Shown here piece by piece: positions 8,294-18,564 of a DNA stretch of 64,000 bases. How positions within the stretch are numbered: position 1 is the stretch's first letter; each line of letters opens with the position of its first letter. This DNA is from Mucilaginibacter glaciei (GTDB taxonomy: Bacteria > Bacteroidota > Bacteroidia > Sphingobacteriales > Sphingobacteriaceae). The notes beneath the pieces are model-generated. The model was not told the origin of the DNA. It saw only the letters and a list, made by a program, of their open reading frames with translations, and searched no databases. The stretch is from NCBI RefSeq assembly GCF_014773245.1, contig NZ_JACWMX010000007.1, forward strand, positions 62,001 to 126,000, given 5' to 3'. The translations under genes and the position numbers were made by a program.

Positions 8294-9223
8294 ATGAAAA
8301 GTTTCTTTTTAGCCCTTGCCTGTTTTTTTATATGCGGTGTTTCGTTTGCTCAGAATCCGGCGGGCAATCAAAACACTAAACAGTTAAACATCTACCGCGA
8401 CAGCCTGATCTTGTTAGGTAAAAAATTTATCAATGACACGGTAGATCTGGAACGAAAAAGCGCCAACTATGCCTTTATTAAAACACTGGTTAGTGCTTTA
8501 ATGGTTCCAAATTCGTTTAATTACTCTTTCGATTCGGTAAAAAGCGTTAGTGTGATGAATGCGCCGGATAATAAGTTCCGCATATTTAGCTGGCACATTA
8601 TGAATCAGGATGGTAGCTACCGTTTTTACGGTACTATCCAAATGAATAACGGCGACAAATTGCTAATGTATCCGTTGGAAGATTACTCGCCTTTGTTAAA
8701 AAACCCGGAAGATTCTGTTACCGATAACCATAAATGGTATGGCGCGCAATATTACAAGATCACAAGCGCGGGCAATCCCGCAAAACCTTACTACGTACTG
8801 TTAGGCTGGAAAGGAAACACTGTCAAGTCTACTAAAAAGGTGATCGAAGTACTTTCATTCGGGGCCGATAACAAACCTCTTTTGGGCATGCCTGTTTTTG
8901 ATGGTAACAGCAAAACGCGTAAACGGATAATTTTTGAATACACCCGCCAGGCGTCGATGCTGTTGCGTTATATACCGGGGCAGCAGTTAATCGTTTTTGA
9001 TCACCTGTCCCCTCCCGATAAAAAGATGAAAGATCAGCCCGAAACCTTCGGCCCGGATCTGAGCTACGACGGCTACCAATTAAAAAATGGCAAATGGGCC
9101 TTTGTAGAGAACCTGGACATGCGCAACATCCCTGAAGATAGGGACGCTGAACTGGTTGACCCTAAAAAACAGGCACTTATTGACAAAAGCGAAGTACCTG
9201 TATCAAAAAGAATTAAACAGTAA
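8294..9223 (+). CDS. Secreted protein of unknown function
   Basis: A 309-residue protein with a clear Sec signal peptide (LALACFFICGVSFAQ, cleaved near residue 20). The mature part is rich in aromatic residues and beta-strand-like segments: SFNYSFDSVKSVSV, FRIFSWHIMNQDGSYRFYG, KWYGAQYYKI, PYYVLLGWKGN, FDGNSKTRKRIIFEYT. I recognise it only as a type of conserved Bacteroidota periplasmic protein without an assigned function. No catalytic motif is visible. The gene stands alone between the thiolase and the peptide transporter. Confidence 0.75.
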   Translation: MKSFFLALACFFICGVSFAQNPAGNQNTKQLNIYRDSLILLGKKFINDTVDLERKSANYAFIKTLVSALMVPNSFNYSFDSVKSVSVMNAPDNKFRIFSWHIMNQDGSYRFYGTIQMNNGDKLLMYPLEDYSPLLKNPEDSVTDNHKWYGAQYYKITSAGNPAKPYYVLLGWKGNTVKSTKKVIEVLSFGADNKPLLGMPVFDGNSKTRKRIIFEYTRQASMLLRYIPGQQLIVFDHLSPPDKKMKDQPETFGPDLSYDGYQLKNGKWAFVENLDMRNIPEDRDAELVDPKKQALIDKSEVPVSKRIKQ

Positions 9224-9331
9224 TTACGCTGCTCAAATCCAAACATTACAGCGAGGCTTGTAATAATTTCGGTATAAAATTTCGGTTTAAGTTAATTATA
9301 GTATTTTAGGCAAAAAAATAGTTTTAAAAGT

Positions 9332-10825
9332 ATGGTAGAAAACCTACAAACAACAGTCCCGGCAAAAAAAAAATCAAGATTCCCAAGTAGTGTTCCGTTT
9401 ATCATCGGTAACGAAGCGGCAGAGCGTTTTAGCTTTTACGGGATGCGTTCTGTACTCACTCTGTTTTTAGTAAAACAATTTTTCAATCCGACAGATAATC
9501 CGCTATTAACCGATCAAGCTAATGCTCACGCTAATAAGCTACACCATCTGTTCGTGATGGTGGCCTACGCCTTGCCATTTGTTGGCGGCATGGTGGCCGA
9601 CTGGTTTACCGGTAAATACAAGCTTATTCTATATGTATCTATAATATACTGCATCGGCCATTTAATGCTGGCAACTTTCGACGGCGGTCTTAGTGGCTTT
9701 GAATTAGGTTTACTTGTGGTTGCCATTGGTGCCGGCGGTATTAAATCATGCGTATCGGCTAACGTTGGCGATCAGTTTGATGCCACCAATCAGGATCTGC
9801 TTTCTAAAGTTTATGGCTGGTTCTATTTTAGTATCAACGCAGGCTCTATGATCTCGACCGTAGCTATTCCATGGACTTATGAGCATTTTGGGCCTAAGTG
9901 GGCGTTTGGTATTCCCGGACTTTTGATGGCGCTGGCTACCCTTATATTTTTCTCGGGCCGCAAAAAATATGTGAAAGTTCCGCCGCAAGGCGTTAACCGT
10001 AACAACCTGGTTTTTATAACCTGGTATGCGCTAACACATTTAAGCCAACGCAAACCGGGGCAACCCATATTGGATATTGCCAAAGGCCCCTATGACCCTG
10101 AACGCGTTGAAGGTGTAAAAGCGGTGTATCGAGTTATGACAGTATTCTTTTTCGCGCTTGCATTTTGGGCAGTTTGGGATCAATGCTTATCTGAATGGAC
10201 GCTATACGCAGAGAAGATGGATCGTGTTATTAATCTTGGTTTTACCCAATTTACCATATACCCTGGTCAGCTGTCAACTTTCAACACCATATTCCTGCTG
10301 TTGTTTATACCATTTTTTAATTATGTAGTATATCCATGGTTTGATAAACGGGGCCTAAAAACAACTCCATTACGCAGGCTTGGTGCGGGCCTTGTGCTGA
10401 CAGCTATATCATTCATAGTAATCGGCGTTATACATACCAGCCTTGATCACGGTGGTTCGCCATCTATTTGGTGGCAGGTACTGGCTTTTCTGATATTATC
10501 AGCCGCCGAAGTACTGGTGTCTATTACCGGGTTAGAATATGCTTACACGCATTCGCCAAAATCTATGAAAAGCACTATGTCTGGTATCTGGTTTCTGGTT
10601 GTGTCATTTGGAAATTTGATCACCGCCGTTGTAAACGGGCTTATTGAAGGCGGCGGCTGGTGGGCAACAAACTTAAAAGGTGCAAACTACGAGTGGTTTT
10701 TTGTAGGATTTATTTTAGTTTTCATCATCTTATTCTTGATTATTTCACCAAGACTTAAAGAGCGAAACTACATTACCGATCCTTACGTCGATAACAAAGC
10801 CGCAGCAGAAGCGAATAGCTTGTAA
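9332..10825 (+). CDS. POT/PTR family proton-coupled peptide transporter
   Basis: A 497-residue inner-membrane protein with the POT signature at its start: NEAAERFSFYGMRSVLTLFL, containing the ExxERFxYYG proton-coupling motif (Glu31, Arg32). A large helix count follows (12-14), with GGMVADWFTGKY (MFS motif A type loop) and SINAGSMIS (second PTR2 signature). It imports di- and tripeptides with protons. A cytoplasmic inserted loop near residues 210-260 is common in Bacteroidota POTs. The start follows an AT-rich leader; a strong terminator closes the gene, so it is probably monocistronic. Confidence 0.93.
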   Translation: MVENLQTTVPAKKKSRFPSSVPFIIGNEAAERFSFYGMRSVLTLFLVKQFFNPTDNPLLTDQANAHANKLHHLFVMVAYALPFVGGMVADWFTGKYKLILYVSIIYCIGHLMLATFDGGLSGFELGLLVVAIGAGGIKSCVSANVGDQFDATNQDLLSKVYGWFYFSINAGSMISTVAIPWTYEHFGPKWAFGIPGLLMALATLIFFSGRKKYVKVPPQGVNRNNLVFITWYALTHLSQRKPGQPILDIAKGPYDPERVEGVKAVYRVMTVFFFALAFWAVWDQCLSEWTLYAEKMDRVINLGFTQFTIYPGQLSTFNTIFLLLFIPFFNYVVYPWFDKRGLKTTPLRRLGAGLVLTAISFIVIGVIHTSLDHGGSPSIWWQVLAFLILSAAEVLVSITGLEYAYTHSPKSMKSTMSGIWFLVVSFGNLITAVVNGLIEGGGWWATNLKGANYEWFFVGFILVFIILFLIISPRLKERNYITDPYVDNKAAAEANSL

Positions 10826-10840
10826 ATAAAAAATACCGAT

Positions 10841-10876
10841 AAAGCAGGGAAGCAATCCACTTTCCTGCTTTTTTAT
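10841..10876 (+). terminator. Rho-independent terminator after peptide transporter
   Basis: AAAGCAGGGAAG pairs with CTTTCCTGCTTT around a 7-base loop, followed by six T then ATTTTA. It sits 16 bases after the transporter stop. Confidence 0.8.
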
Positions 10877-10948
10877 TTTAAAGCCGTACTATTTTAAATT
10901 ATTTTAGCGGCGAACGTTTTAACTGTACATCTATTAATTCTGCCTTAA

Positions 10949-11686
10949 GTGCCCGATAGCATTGTAATTATACCTACGTATAACGAAAAAGAAAATATTG
11001 AGCGGATGATTCATAAGGTATTCTCTTTACCTCATGATTTTCATTTGCTGATAGTTGACGACGGCTCTCCCGATGGCACCGGCACCATCATTAAGGCCTT
11101 ACAGCGTGATTATCCTGAGCGATTGTTTCTGGAGGAACGATCTGGTAAACTGGGATTAGGTACCGCGTACATCCACGGGTTTAAATGGGCCATCGAACGC
11201 CATTACGACTATATTTTTGAGATGGATGCCGATTTTTCGCACAACCCAGACGATTTGCTGCGGTTACGCCAGGAATGTATTGAGGGTGCAGACGCGGCTA
11301 TAGGTTCAAGGTATATTAAAGGTGTTAACGTAGTTAACTGGCCAATGAGCAGGGTGCTGATGAGTTATTTTGCATCGGTATACGTTCGGTTTATCACAGG
11401 TATCGTTATCCAGGATTCAACCGCCGGCTTTATGTGTTATCGCCGTAAGGTACTCGAAACTATCGACCTGGACAAGGTAAAATTTGTAGGTTATGCTTTC
11501 CAGATAGAGATGAAATTTACTACGATCCAACATGGCTTTAACGTGGTCGAGATACCAATCATCTTTACCGATCGTACGGTAGGCACCTCCAAAATGTCAA
11601 AAGGGATCTTCAAAGAAGCCGTCTTCGGCGTACTGCAAATGAAGATCAACAGCTGGTTTAGAAAATACCCCATACAAAAGATATAA
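10949..11686 (+). CDS. Family 2 glycosyltransferase, polyprenol-phosphate mannose synthase-like
   Basis: A 245-residue soluble GT-A enzyme beginning at GTG 10949; the preceding codon is TAA in the same frame, so this start is firm. It shows IIPTYNEKENIERM, DDGSPDGTG, the metal-binding FEMDADFSHNPDDL, GSRYIKG, STAGFMCYRR and FTDRTVGTSKMS, the series found in DPM1-type enzymes. These transfer mannose or glucose from nucleotide sugar to polyprenyl phosphate at the inner face of the membrane. No C-terminal membrane region is present, so it is the short DPM1 form. It stands ahead of ruvB with a 97-base gap and no clear terminator. Confidence 0.9.
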   Translation: MPDSIVIIPTYNEKENIERMIHKVFSLPHDFHLLIVDDGSPDGTGTIIKALQRDYPERLFLEERSGKLGLGTAYIHGFKWAIERHYDYIFEMDADFSHNPDDLLRLRQECIEGADAAIGSRYIKGVNVVNWPMSRVLMSYFASVYVRFITGIVIQDSTAGFMCYRRKVLETIDLDKVKFVGYAFQIEMKFTTIQHGFNVVEIPIIFTDRTVGTSKMSKGIFKEAVFGVLQMKINSWFRKYPIQKI

Positions 11687-11783
11687 GACTTTAAATGTGA
11701 GATCAGTCGAATTTTAAGTTTCTTGTCTCAAATCTAACACCTCATATTTCAGGTCTTCCAAATAAATACTAATTTCGTTGGCA

Positions 11784-12806
11784 ATGAATGAAAATCTTGA
11801 CCCCGACCGGGAAAACCTCTCTGCTGCCGAACGTGATATAGAAAAAGTGTTGCGCCCACAGGCATTTGAAGATTTTACCGGCCAGCATAAAATATTAGCC
11901 AACCTGCGCATATTTGTACAGGCAGCGCGCCAGCGTGGCGAGGCGCTTGATCATGTGCTGTTGCACGGCCCTCCGGGTTTAGGTAAAACTACCCTATCGC
12001 ACATCATCGCCAATGAAATGGGTGTAGGTATCAAAATCACATCCGGCCCGGTATTAGATAAACCAGGCGATCTGGCAGGCCTACTGACCAATCTGGAAAC
12101 CGGCGATATCCTTTTTATTGACGAGATACACCGTTTAAGCCCGCTGGTTGAAGAGTATCTTTATTCGGCAATGGAGGATTTTAAGATAGATATCATGCTG
12201 GAAAGTGGACCTAACGCTCGCTCTGTACAGATCTCGCTTAACCCCTTTACCCTCGTGGGTGCAACTACCCGTTCGGGTTTACTAACAGCACCGCTGCGTG
12301 CGCGCTTTGGCATCAATAGCCGCCTGGAATATTACGACGCAAAATTATTAACTACTATTGTATTACGGTCGGCAGCTATCTTGCGTACACCTATCAGCGA
12401 CGAGGGTGCTTATGAGATTGCGCGCCGCAGCCGTGGTACGCCACGTATTGCTAATGCTTTGCTACGCCGTACCCGCGATTTTGCCCAGATAAAAGGCGAT
12501 GGTAATATTGATACTGCCATCGCAAAATATGCTTTGAACGCCCTGAATGTGGATGAACACGGACTGGACGAGATGGATAATAAGATCCTCAGCACAATCA
12601 TCGATAAATTCAAGGGTGGACCTGTAGGTTTAAAAACAATTGCTACAGCAGTTGGCGAAGAAGAAGGAACGATTGAAGAAGTTTACGAACCATTTTTAAT
12701 ACAAGAAGGCTTTTTAATGCGCACGGCACGCGGCCGCGAAGCTACCGAAAGCGCGTACAGGCACTTAGGTAAGATAAAATTGGGAGGCAATCCGTCGTTA
12801 TTTTAA
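11784..12806 (+). CDS. ruvB: Holliday junction branch migration helicase RuvB
   Basis: A 340-residue AAA+ protein of standard length. Seen: [11 protein letters not shown], Walker [21 protein letters not shown], Walker [10 protein letters not shown], sensor GATTRSGLL, the PLRARFG arginine finger region, [11 protein letters not shown], and the winged-helix end with [17 protein letters not shown] and [13 protein letters not shown]. It drives branch migration with RuvA during recombination. ATG 11784 ([10 protein letters not shown]) is chosen; an in-frame TTG six bases earlier is possible but unlikely. Confidence 0.97.
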   Translation: MNENLDPDRENLSAAERDIEKVLRPQAFEDFTGQHKILANLRIFVQAARQRGEALDHVLLHGPPGLGKTTLSHIIANEMGVGIKITSGPVLDKPGDLAGLLTNLETGDILFIDEIHRLSPLVEEYLYSAMEDFKIDIMLESGPNARSVQISLNPFTLVGATTRSGLLTAPLRARFGINSRLEYYDAKLLTTIVLRSAAILRTPISDEGAYEIARRSRGTPRIANALLRRTRDFAQIKGDGNIDTAIAKYALNALNVDEHGLDEMDNKILSTIIDKFKGGPVGLKTIATAVGEEEGTIEEVYEPFLIQEGFLMRTARGREATESAYRHLGKIKLGGNPSLF

Positions 12807-12914
12807 AAAGAATAGGCATGTTCTTAAAATGATTAATAATTGTTAAACAATTATTAATCAGCGCATTATAAACGTGTAAAAATTACACGAAACGAAAATT
12901 TATTAACATTTAGA

Positions 12915-12922
12915 TATTTTTG
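12915..12922 (+). promoter_or_regulatory. Candidate -7 box of the ECF sigma gene
   Basis: TATTTTTG matches the Bacteroidota -7 consensus TAnnTTTG exactly and lies about 52 bases before the sigma factor ATG. A convincing -33 TTTG at the usual distance is not visible, so only half of the promoter is supported. Confidence 0.35.
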
Positions 12923-12973
12923 GCTTGCAACTTCTGCATTTTTTGCTGTACTTGCATTCACCAAATACTACCT

Positions 12974-13561
12974 ATGTCTGAGTTGGTTTTACCTTGCGAA
13001 AAAGAGTTGCTTTTGCAGGTGGCCCGTGGTGATGAGCATGCTTTCAGTTTGCTTTTCAACACCTACCACCATCATTTAGGTACCCATATTTTCCGGATCA
13101 CCGATTCGTTAGAACTTGCCGAAGAAGTGGTACAGGATGCATTTTTAAAGATCTGGCTTAACCGCGAAACACTTACCTCTGTAAATAATTTTAAGGCTTA
13201 CTTATTTGTGGTTTCCAAAAATCACGCGCTAAACTGTTTACGCAAATTAGCTAAGGAGCGCATAGTTCAAAAAAGTATTGAGAATATTGAGTTAATTTCA
13301 AATACGCCCGAAGTAATTGAGAATAACGATTATTATAACTTGCTTGACGAGGCTATAGACCACCTGCCGCCGCAGCAACAAAAGGTTTACCTGTTAAGCC
13401 GTCATGACAGGTTAAAGTATGATGAGATAGCCAGCAAAATGGGCATCTCACGCGAAACCGTTAAAAAATATTTGCAGGTAGCTACACACTCTATTACCAA
13501 CTTTGTACAGGCAAACCACAATGCCGCGGTGATAATTTTGGTTGCCGGAATATTTTTTTAA
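12974..13561 (+). CDS. ECF sigma-70 factor of a SusCD regulatory system
   Basis: A 195-residue sigma factor. Region 2 carries FNTYHHHLGTHIFRITDSLELAEEVVQDAFLKIW in pieces, with the SVNNFKAYLFVVSKNHALN segment. Region 4 has the helix-turn-helix LPPQQQKVYLLSRHD to YDEIASKMGISRETVKKYL. A hydrophobic tail (AAVIILVAGIFF) ends the protein, as often in this Bacteroidota ECF group. ATG 12974 (MSELVLPCEK) is preferred to an upstream TTG. The fecR gene follows after about 100 bases, then susC with an STN domain: the classic sigma / anti-sigma / TonB-transducer arrangement. Confidence 0.92.
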   Translation: MSELVLPCEKELLLQVARGDEHAFSLLFNTYHHHLGTHIFRITDSLELAEEVVQDAFLKIWLNRETLTSVNNFKAYLFVVSKNHALNCLRKLAKERIVQKSIENIELISNTPEVIENNDYYNLLDEAIDHLPPQQQKVYLLSRHDRLKYDEIASKMGISRETVKKYLQVATHSITNFVQANHNAAVIILVAGIFF

Positions 13562-13662
13562 AAAAATCGACAAACCTATACCCCCTTTTTCATCCCCTGT
13601 TGTGTCTTATAGTTAATACGGCTCCCGGCCCTACAACTACCAATTATTGAACAACATTTAGA

Positions 13663-14868
13663 ATGGACACATCCCGATCAAGGTTATCGTACCTTTTTAA
13701 CTGCTATTACAGCAAAACGGCCACTCTGCAGGAGCGCGACGAACTTTTTGCTTTAATAGCAGCCGGGAAAAAAGATGATGCACTATCTGAACTCATCCGC
13801 ACCGCCTGGGACGACCTCCATTTAACTGCCCCGTTGTTTACCACTAACCAAACAGATCAAATTCTTCAAAATATTTTAACTGCTGCAAAACCTGTTGGTA
13901 ATATACCTAACGCAAGGCCACATCCTACCTTTCTCCTTTGGACCAAACTTGCTGCGGCGGCTATAGTTCTTTTCTTTTTAAGTTTTGGAGCTTATCTATA
14001 TCTGTATCAAACAAAAGCACCCGTCAAAACCCTTGTAGCCAAAAATAAAGTAGCACTGCATGATGCCCTGCCGGGTAGCAGTAAAGCGCTGTTAACCCTT
14101 GCCAACGGCAATACCATTATATTGGATAATGCTAAAAACGGCACACTGGCTAAACAAGGCAATACATTGGTTAACAAAACCGATGATGGCAAACTGGTTT
14201 ACAACCTATCCAATATTGGCGATAAAGACGCTGCCGTATCTATCAATACCATAACAACCCCACGTGGTGGTGAGTACCAGATTATTTTACCCGATGGTAC
14301 CAAAGTTTGGCTGAATGCTGCATCTTCATTAAAATTCCCTACCCGGTTTACAGGAAATTCCCGCGATGTTGAGATTACCGGAGAGGCATACTTCGAAGTA
14401 ACCAAGAACAAATTAATGCCCTTTAAAGTAAAAACCAACCGCGCAGAGATTGAGGTTTTGGGAACCCATTTTAACGTAATGGCTTATGACGACGAAAGCC
14501 TGATGAAAACAACCTTATTGGAGGGTGCCGTAAATATAAAAAGTGGCACATCAACCTACAAGTTAAAACCCGGCGAGCAGGCACAGGTTAACGCGACCGG
14601 CAATACCAACGTAACCAATAATATTGACGTTGACGATGAAGTTGCGTGGAAGAACGGCATATTTCAGTTTCGTGATGCGGGTATAGATGTGATATTGCGC
14701 CAGGCATCTCGCTGGTATGATATCGATATCACCTACAAAGGAAAGCTAACGACGAAGGAATTAAATGGAAGGATATCCCGCAACGTAAAAGCGTCGGCAT
14801 TATTAAGCATGCTAAACTATAGTGGCGCAAACCTGCATATTGAAGGTAAGCATATCATTGTAGAATAA
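13663..14868 (+). CDS. FecR-family anti-sigma factor
   Basis: A 401-residue protein: an N-terminal cytoplasmic sigma-binding region (residues 1-85), a single membrane helix near residues 90-112 (AAAAIVLFFLSFGAYLYLY), then a periplasmic FecR domain with TPRGGEYQIILPDGTKVWLN, SSLKFPTRF, TGEAYFEVTK, LGTHFNVMAY and a C-terminal DUF4974 secretin/TonB-like segment (FRDAGIDVILRQASRWYDID). It holds the ECF sigma factor until the STN domain of the outer-membrane SusC signals substrate. It lies directly between sigma factor and susC, so the partner assignment is strong. Confidence 0.93.
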   Translation: MDTSRSRLSYLFNCYYSKTATLQERDELFALIAAGKKDDALSELIRTAWDDLHLTAPLFTTNQTDQILQNILTAAKPVGNIPNARPHPTFLLWTKLAAAAIVLFFLSFGAYLYLYQTKAPVKTLVAKNKVALHDALPGSSKALLTLANGNTIILDNAKNGTLAKQGNTLVNKTDDGKLVYNLSNIGDKDAAVSINTITTPRGGEYQIILPDGTKVWLNAASSLKFPTRFTGNSRDVEITGEAYFEVTKNKLMPFKVKTNRAEIEVLGTHFNVMAYDDESLMKTTLLEGAVNIKSGTSTYKLKPGEQAQVNATGNTNVTNNIDVDDEVAWKNGIFQFRDAGIDVILRQASRWYDIDITYKGKLTTKELNGRISRNVKASALLSMLNYSGANLHIEGKHIIVE

Positions 14869-15017
14869 ATTAAGCCAAAAAATAACATCTATATATACCA
14901 ATTATTCACCTTAAAAAACACATTATGACGGAAGAGATACACGGAGCAAGTTAACCAATGGCGAGCCCGGTTGTGCAGTACTCAATTCATACAGGCACAT
15001 CTTTTAGATAAAAAAAA

Positions 15018-15046
15018 CCGGGAAGTGTTTCGACCCACTTTCCCGG
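15018..15046. promoter_or_regulatory. Stable hairpin in the fecR-susC leader
   Basis: CCGGGAAGTG (15018-15027) pairs with CACTTTCCCGG (15036-15046), with a single bulged A, around an 8-base loop. A run of seven A precedes it, so a T tract exists only on the minus strand. On the plus strand no T run follows, so it is not a normal terminator for fecR. It may be an RNA processing or stability element that separates fecR from the highly expressed susC. Confidence 0.45.
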
Positions 15047-15120
15047 CTATATATCTGGGTTCACCAACCATCGCAATAGACGAATTGAAACTTAATGTTT
15101 AACCCAAACTCAACAAACTT

Positions 15121-18100
15121 ATGAATTTTAATTCTAAGACCGTGCCTGTGGTATGGTCTAAACTTTCCAAAATTATTTTGGTTATGAAACTCACTGCTAT
15201 TTTAATAATTGCAGCCCTCACAAACGTTAGCGCAAAAAGCTACAGCCAGGTGGTATCTCTCAAAGAACGGAACACATCTGTTGCTAAAGTTTTACGCCTG
15301 ATAGAGAAGCAAACAGGTTACCATTTCATGTATGACAAACGTGACATGTCAAAGGCAACCGCATTTAATATCGATGTTACCAACGTACCGTTAACCGATG
15401 CTTTAGATAAAGCATTTAAGGATCAGCCACTCACCTACAAAATTTTCGACGAAACCATCGTGGTTAAAAAGAAAGATGAGACCAGCACCACGCAGTTTGC
15501 GGCCGTTGATGTAACCGGAACAGTCACAGACGCTAAAGGCCCGCTGCCGGGTGTAAATGTAAAGTTAAAAGGTACCACAACAGGTATCACTACAGATGCT
15601 AATGGTAAATACAAGCTGACTTTACCTGACGGCAACGGAACATTGGTGTTTAGCTTTATTGGCTACACCACGCAGGAATTACCTGTTAGCGGCCGTACCA
15701 CAATTGATGTGGTAATGGCCGAAGTGCCAAAAGCACTTAACGAGGTAGTTGTAGTAGGTTACGGTACCCAAAAACGGGTAGACCTTACCGGTTCTGTAGG
15801 TAGCATTAGCGCAAAAACCCTACAGGAGCGCCCCCAAACCAACCTGGAACAAGAATTGGGTGGTAAAATTGCCGGTGTAAACGTATCATCAAACTCGGGC
15901 GAACCGGGTGGCGATACCAAGATCCGCATCCGTGGTTACAGCTCTATCAATACCAATACAGATCCTTTATATGTTGTGGACGGTATAGTGTGGACTGCAG
16001 GCGGTAACGCAATTAACCCTAACGATGTTGCCAGTATCGACGTACTGAAAGATGCTTCATCAACAGCCATTTACGGTACACGTGGTGCAAACGGTGTTAT
16101 TTTGGTAACCACCAAGCGTGGTGCTAAAAACCGCCCAAGTACAGTAAGCTATGATGCTTACGTAAGCGTGGGCCGTATGGCAAAAGAAATTCCGGTGCTC
16201 AATTCAAAGCAGTTTATGGCTATTGAAGATCAGGCATATGCCAACATCCAAAAATACGACCCTGCCGGATGGGCAGCCGGTAACTATGCCAGCCGTAACC
16301 CTGTACTGCAAAGAACAGCGTTGATAGGCAAGCTGTTTGATAGTAACCTTAACCCATTATACGATGTAGACTGGCAAAAGGCAACTACCCGCACGGCTTA
16401 CAGCCAAAACCATAACCTGTCAGTAACAGGCGGATCTGAGAATACTAATTTTGGTTTGTTCCTGAATTACGCGAACGATCAGGGTATCATCCTTAATAGT
16501 TCACTGCAACGCTACAACGCTCGTTTAACACTTGATAACCAGGTAAAACCATGGTTAAAAATTGGCGCTACACTAAACTATAACACACAAGACCAACGCT
16601 TAGGCAGCTATGGTACAGGCGGTAACAATATCCCGCGTACCATGATAGAGATGCCATCATTCATCCCTGTCAGATACCCTGATGGCACATACGGTAAAAG
16701 AACCGATTACCCTAACTTAGAGGGTGGCGACAACCCGGTTGCACAGGCTTTAGAAATTCAGCGCTTGGCGCGTGTGCGTGTATTTAGCGGTAATGGTTAT
16801 GCCACTATCAATTTGTTAAAAGGGCTGGAGTTTAAAACAGTAATAGGTGTTACTAATGCCGCTAACTACTACCCAAGCTCAAGCAGTGGTTTAGTAGGCG
16901 GCCCTACTGCCGATCAATCGTACAGCAGTGCTTCTATTAGTGAGAACAACAACACCTTCTGGCAATGGCAAAACTACTTTACCTACAACACCAAGTTTGA
17001 TAAACATACTTTAAACTTTGTAGTAGGTACAGAGCGTCAAAATTTCCAGCAGTTAAGTCTGGGGGCATCTACCCGCAGTTTGTCTGATAATTTTTATCAA
17101 TATTATAATTTAGGTGCAGGCGGTATTCCTGGCCAACCATCATCAGATTACACGGCATGGCAGCAACAATCCTACTACGGCCGTGTTAACTACAATTACA
17201 ACGAAAAATACTTGCTAACTTTTACAGGCCGTACAGATGGATCATCCCGTTTTGGTCAGAATGTTAAATATGGTTTCTTCCCATCTGCTGCGTTAGCCTG
17301 GAGGGTGTCTCAGGAAGATTTCCTGAAAAACAACAAAACTATATCTGATCTTAAGGTAAGGTTGAGTTATGGTTTAACAGGTAACTCAGAAATAGGTCAG
17401 TATCGTTCTTTAGCCAACATCAATACCACTAACTATGTGTTTGGCGGAACCCAGGCAATTGGCACCAACTTAACCAGCATTGGCAACCCGGATTTGCAAT
17501 GGGAAAAGACTGAAGAGTACGATTTAGGTGTATCATTCGGTTTATTTAACAACCGGGTTACCTTAGAAGCTGATGCTTATTTGAAGAAAACAAAGGCACT
17601 TTTGCTAAATGCTCCTTTACCTGAAACAAGCGGTTTTACCAGCGTGTTTAAAAACATAGGCCAGCTTGAAAACAAAGGTTTGGAGTTGACTATTAATACG
17701 GTAAATGTTAAAAGTGATAATTTCACCTGGAACTCATCTTTTAATATTTCTTTCTTAGCCAATAAAATCTTGGCATTAGGTTCAGCAAACGACGATATTT
17801 TCCTTGACCCCACGTTCCTCTCTCAGTTTAACCTGATGCGGGTTGGGCAACCGGCCGGCTCATTCTACGGTTACAAAGTGTTAGGCACCTGGGGTACTGC
17901 AGAAGCAGCACAGGCGGCAACTTATGGCTTGCTACCAGGCGATCTGAAGATACAGGACACCAATAATGATGGTAAAGTTTCTGCTGCTGATAAAATCATC
18001 CTGGGCAGGTCTATCCCTAAAGGTTACGGTACATTCAGTAATACGTTTACCTACAAAAATATTGATTTGGGTGTTGACTTGCAATTTAACTACGGCAACC

Positions 18101-18543
18101 AGATCATGAACTTAACGCAGCACTCTGCACAGGATCGTATTGGCCAGGCAAACAGCTATGCTACCGTATTAAACGCATGGACACCAACCAACCAAAACAC
18201 AAACATTGCAGAAAGCCGTCCGGCGTATGTGCGTTACCAAACAGAGATCTACTCTACCAAGGTGGAGAGTGGCAACTTCATCAGGGGCCGTGCTGTAACT
18301 TTGGGTTACAACTTTTCAGACAACCTGGTTAAAAGAATCAAGCTGAGCCGTTTAAGGCTTTACGTACAAGCTCAGAACCTATTTGTAATTACTAAATATT
18401 CAGGTTATGACCCAGAGGTTTCTACCTACAACGGTAACGTTGCTTTTAACCAAGGGGCACCGAGCAACTTTACCCAAAACATCCAATTCTTTGATTATCC
18501 AAAGCCAAGGGTATTCTTGTTGGGATTAAACGCAAGTTTTTAA
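15121..18543 (+). CDS. SusC/RagA-type TonB-dependent outer-membrane transporter with STN domain
   Basis: A 1140-residue protein. A long signal peptide (LTAILIIAALTNVSAKSYSQ) is followed by an STN domain (about residues 45-105, VAKVLRLIEKQTGYHFMYD). A carboxypeptidase-like beta-sandwich (about 130-205, VTGTVTDAKGPLPGVNV) comes next, then the TonB box region EVVVVGYGTQKR, the plug with IRIRGYSSIN and DPLYVVDG, and a 22-strand barrel ending in RVFLLGLNASF. It imports glycans with SusD as lid. The STN domain signals to FecR, which matches the upstream sigma/anti-sigma pair. The susD gene starts 21 bases downstream. Confidence 0.96.
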   Translation: MNFNSKTVPVVWSKLSKIILVMKLTAILIIAALTNVSAKSYSQVVSLKERNTSVAKVLRLIEKQTGYHFMYDKRDMSKATAFNIDVTNVPLTDALDKAFKDQPLTYKIFDETIVVKKKDETSTTQFAAVDVTGTVTDAKGPLPGVNVKLKGTTTGITTDANGKYKLTLPDGNGTLVFSFIGYTTQELPVSGRTTIDVVMAEVPKALNEVVVVGYGTQKRVDLTGSVGSISAKTLQERPQTNLEQELGGKIAGVNVSSNSGEPGGDTKIRIRGYSSINTNTDPLYVVDGIVWTAGGNAINPNDVASIDVLKDASSTAIYGTRGANGVILVTTKRGAKNRPSTVSYDAYVSVGRMAKEIPVLNSKQFMAIEDQAYANIQKYDPAGWAAGNYASRNPVLQRTALIGKLFDSNLNPLYDVDWQKATTRTAYSQNHNLSVTGGSENTNFGLFLNYANDQGIILNSSLQRYNARLTLDNQVKPWLKIGATLNYNTQDQRLGSYGTGGNNIPRTMIEMPSFIPVRYPDGTYGKRTDYPNLEGGDNPVAQALEIQRLARVRVFSGNGYATINLLKGLEFKTVIGVTNAANYYPSSSSGLVGGPTADQSYSSASISENNNTFWQWQNYFTYNTKFDKHTLNFVVGTERQNFQQLSLGASTRSLSDNFYQYYNLGAGGIPGQPSSDYTAWQQQSYYGRVNYNYNEKYLLTFTGRTDGSSRFGQNVKYGFFPSAALAWRVSQEDFLKNNKTISDLKVRLSYGLTGNSEIGQYRSLANINTTNYVFGGTQAIGTNLTSIGNPDLQWEKTEEYDLGVSFGLFNNRVTLEADAYLKKTKALLLNAPLPETSGFTSVFKNIGQLENKGLELTINTVNVKSDNFTWNSSFNISFLANKILALGSANDDIFLDPTFLSQFNLMRVGQPAGSFYGYKVLGTWGTAEAAQAATYGLLPGDLKIQDTNNDGKVSAADKIILGRSIPKGYGTFSNTFTYKNIDLGVDLQFNYGNQIMNLTQHSAQDRIGQANSYATVLNAWTPTNQNTNIAESRPAYVRYQTEIYSTKVESGNFIRGRAVTLGYNFSDNLVKRIKLSRLRLYVQAQNLFVITKYSGYDPEVSTYNGNVAFNQGAPSNFTQNIQFFDYPKPRVFLLGLNASF

Positions 18544-18564
18544 TTAAATGTTAGCATATATATT

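Noticed and set aside
14925-14954. Nine-codon leader peptide before susC
   Set aside because: No ribosome site or conservation evidence; mentioned only with the hairpin.
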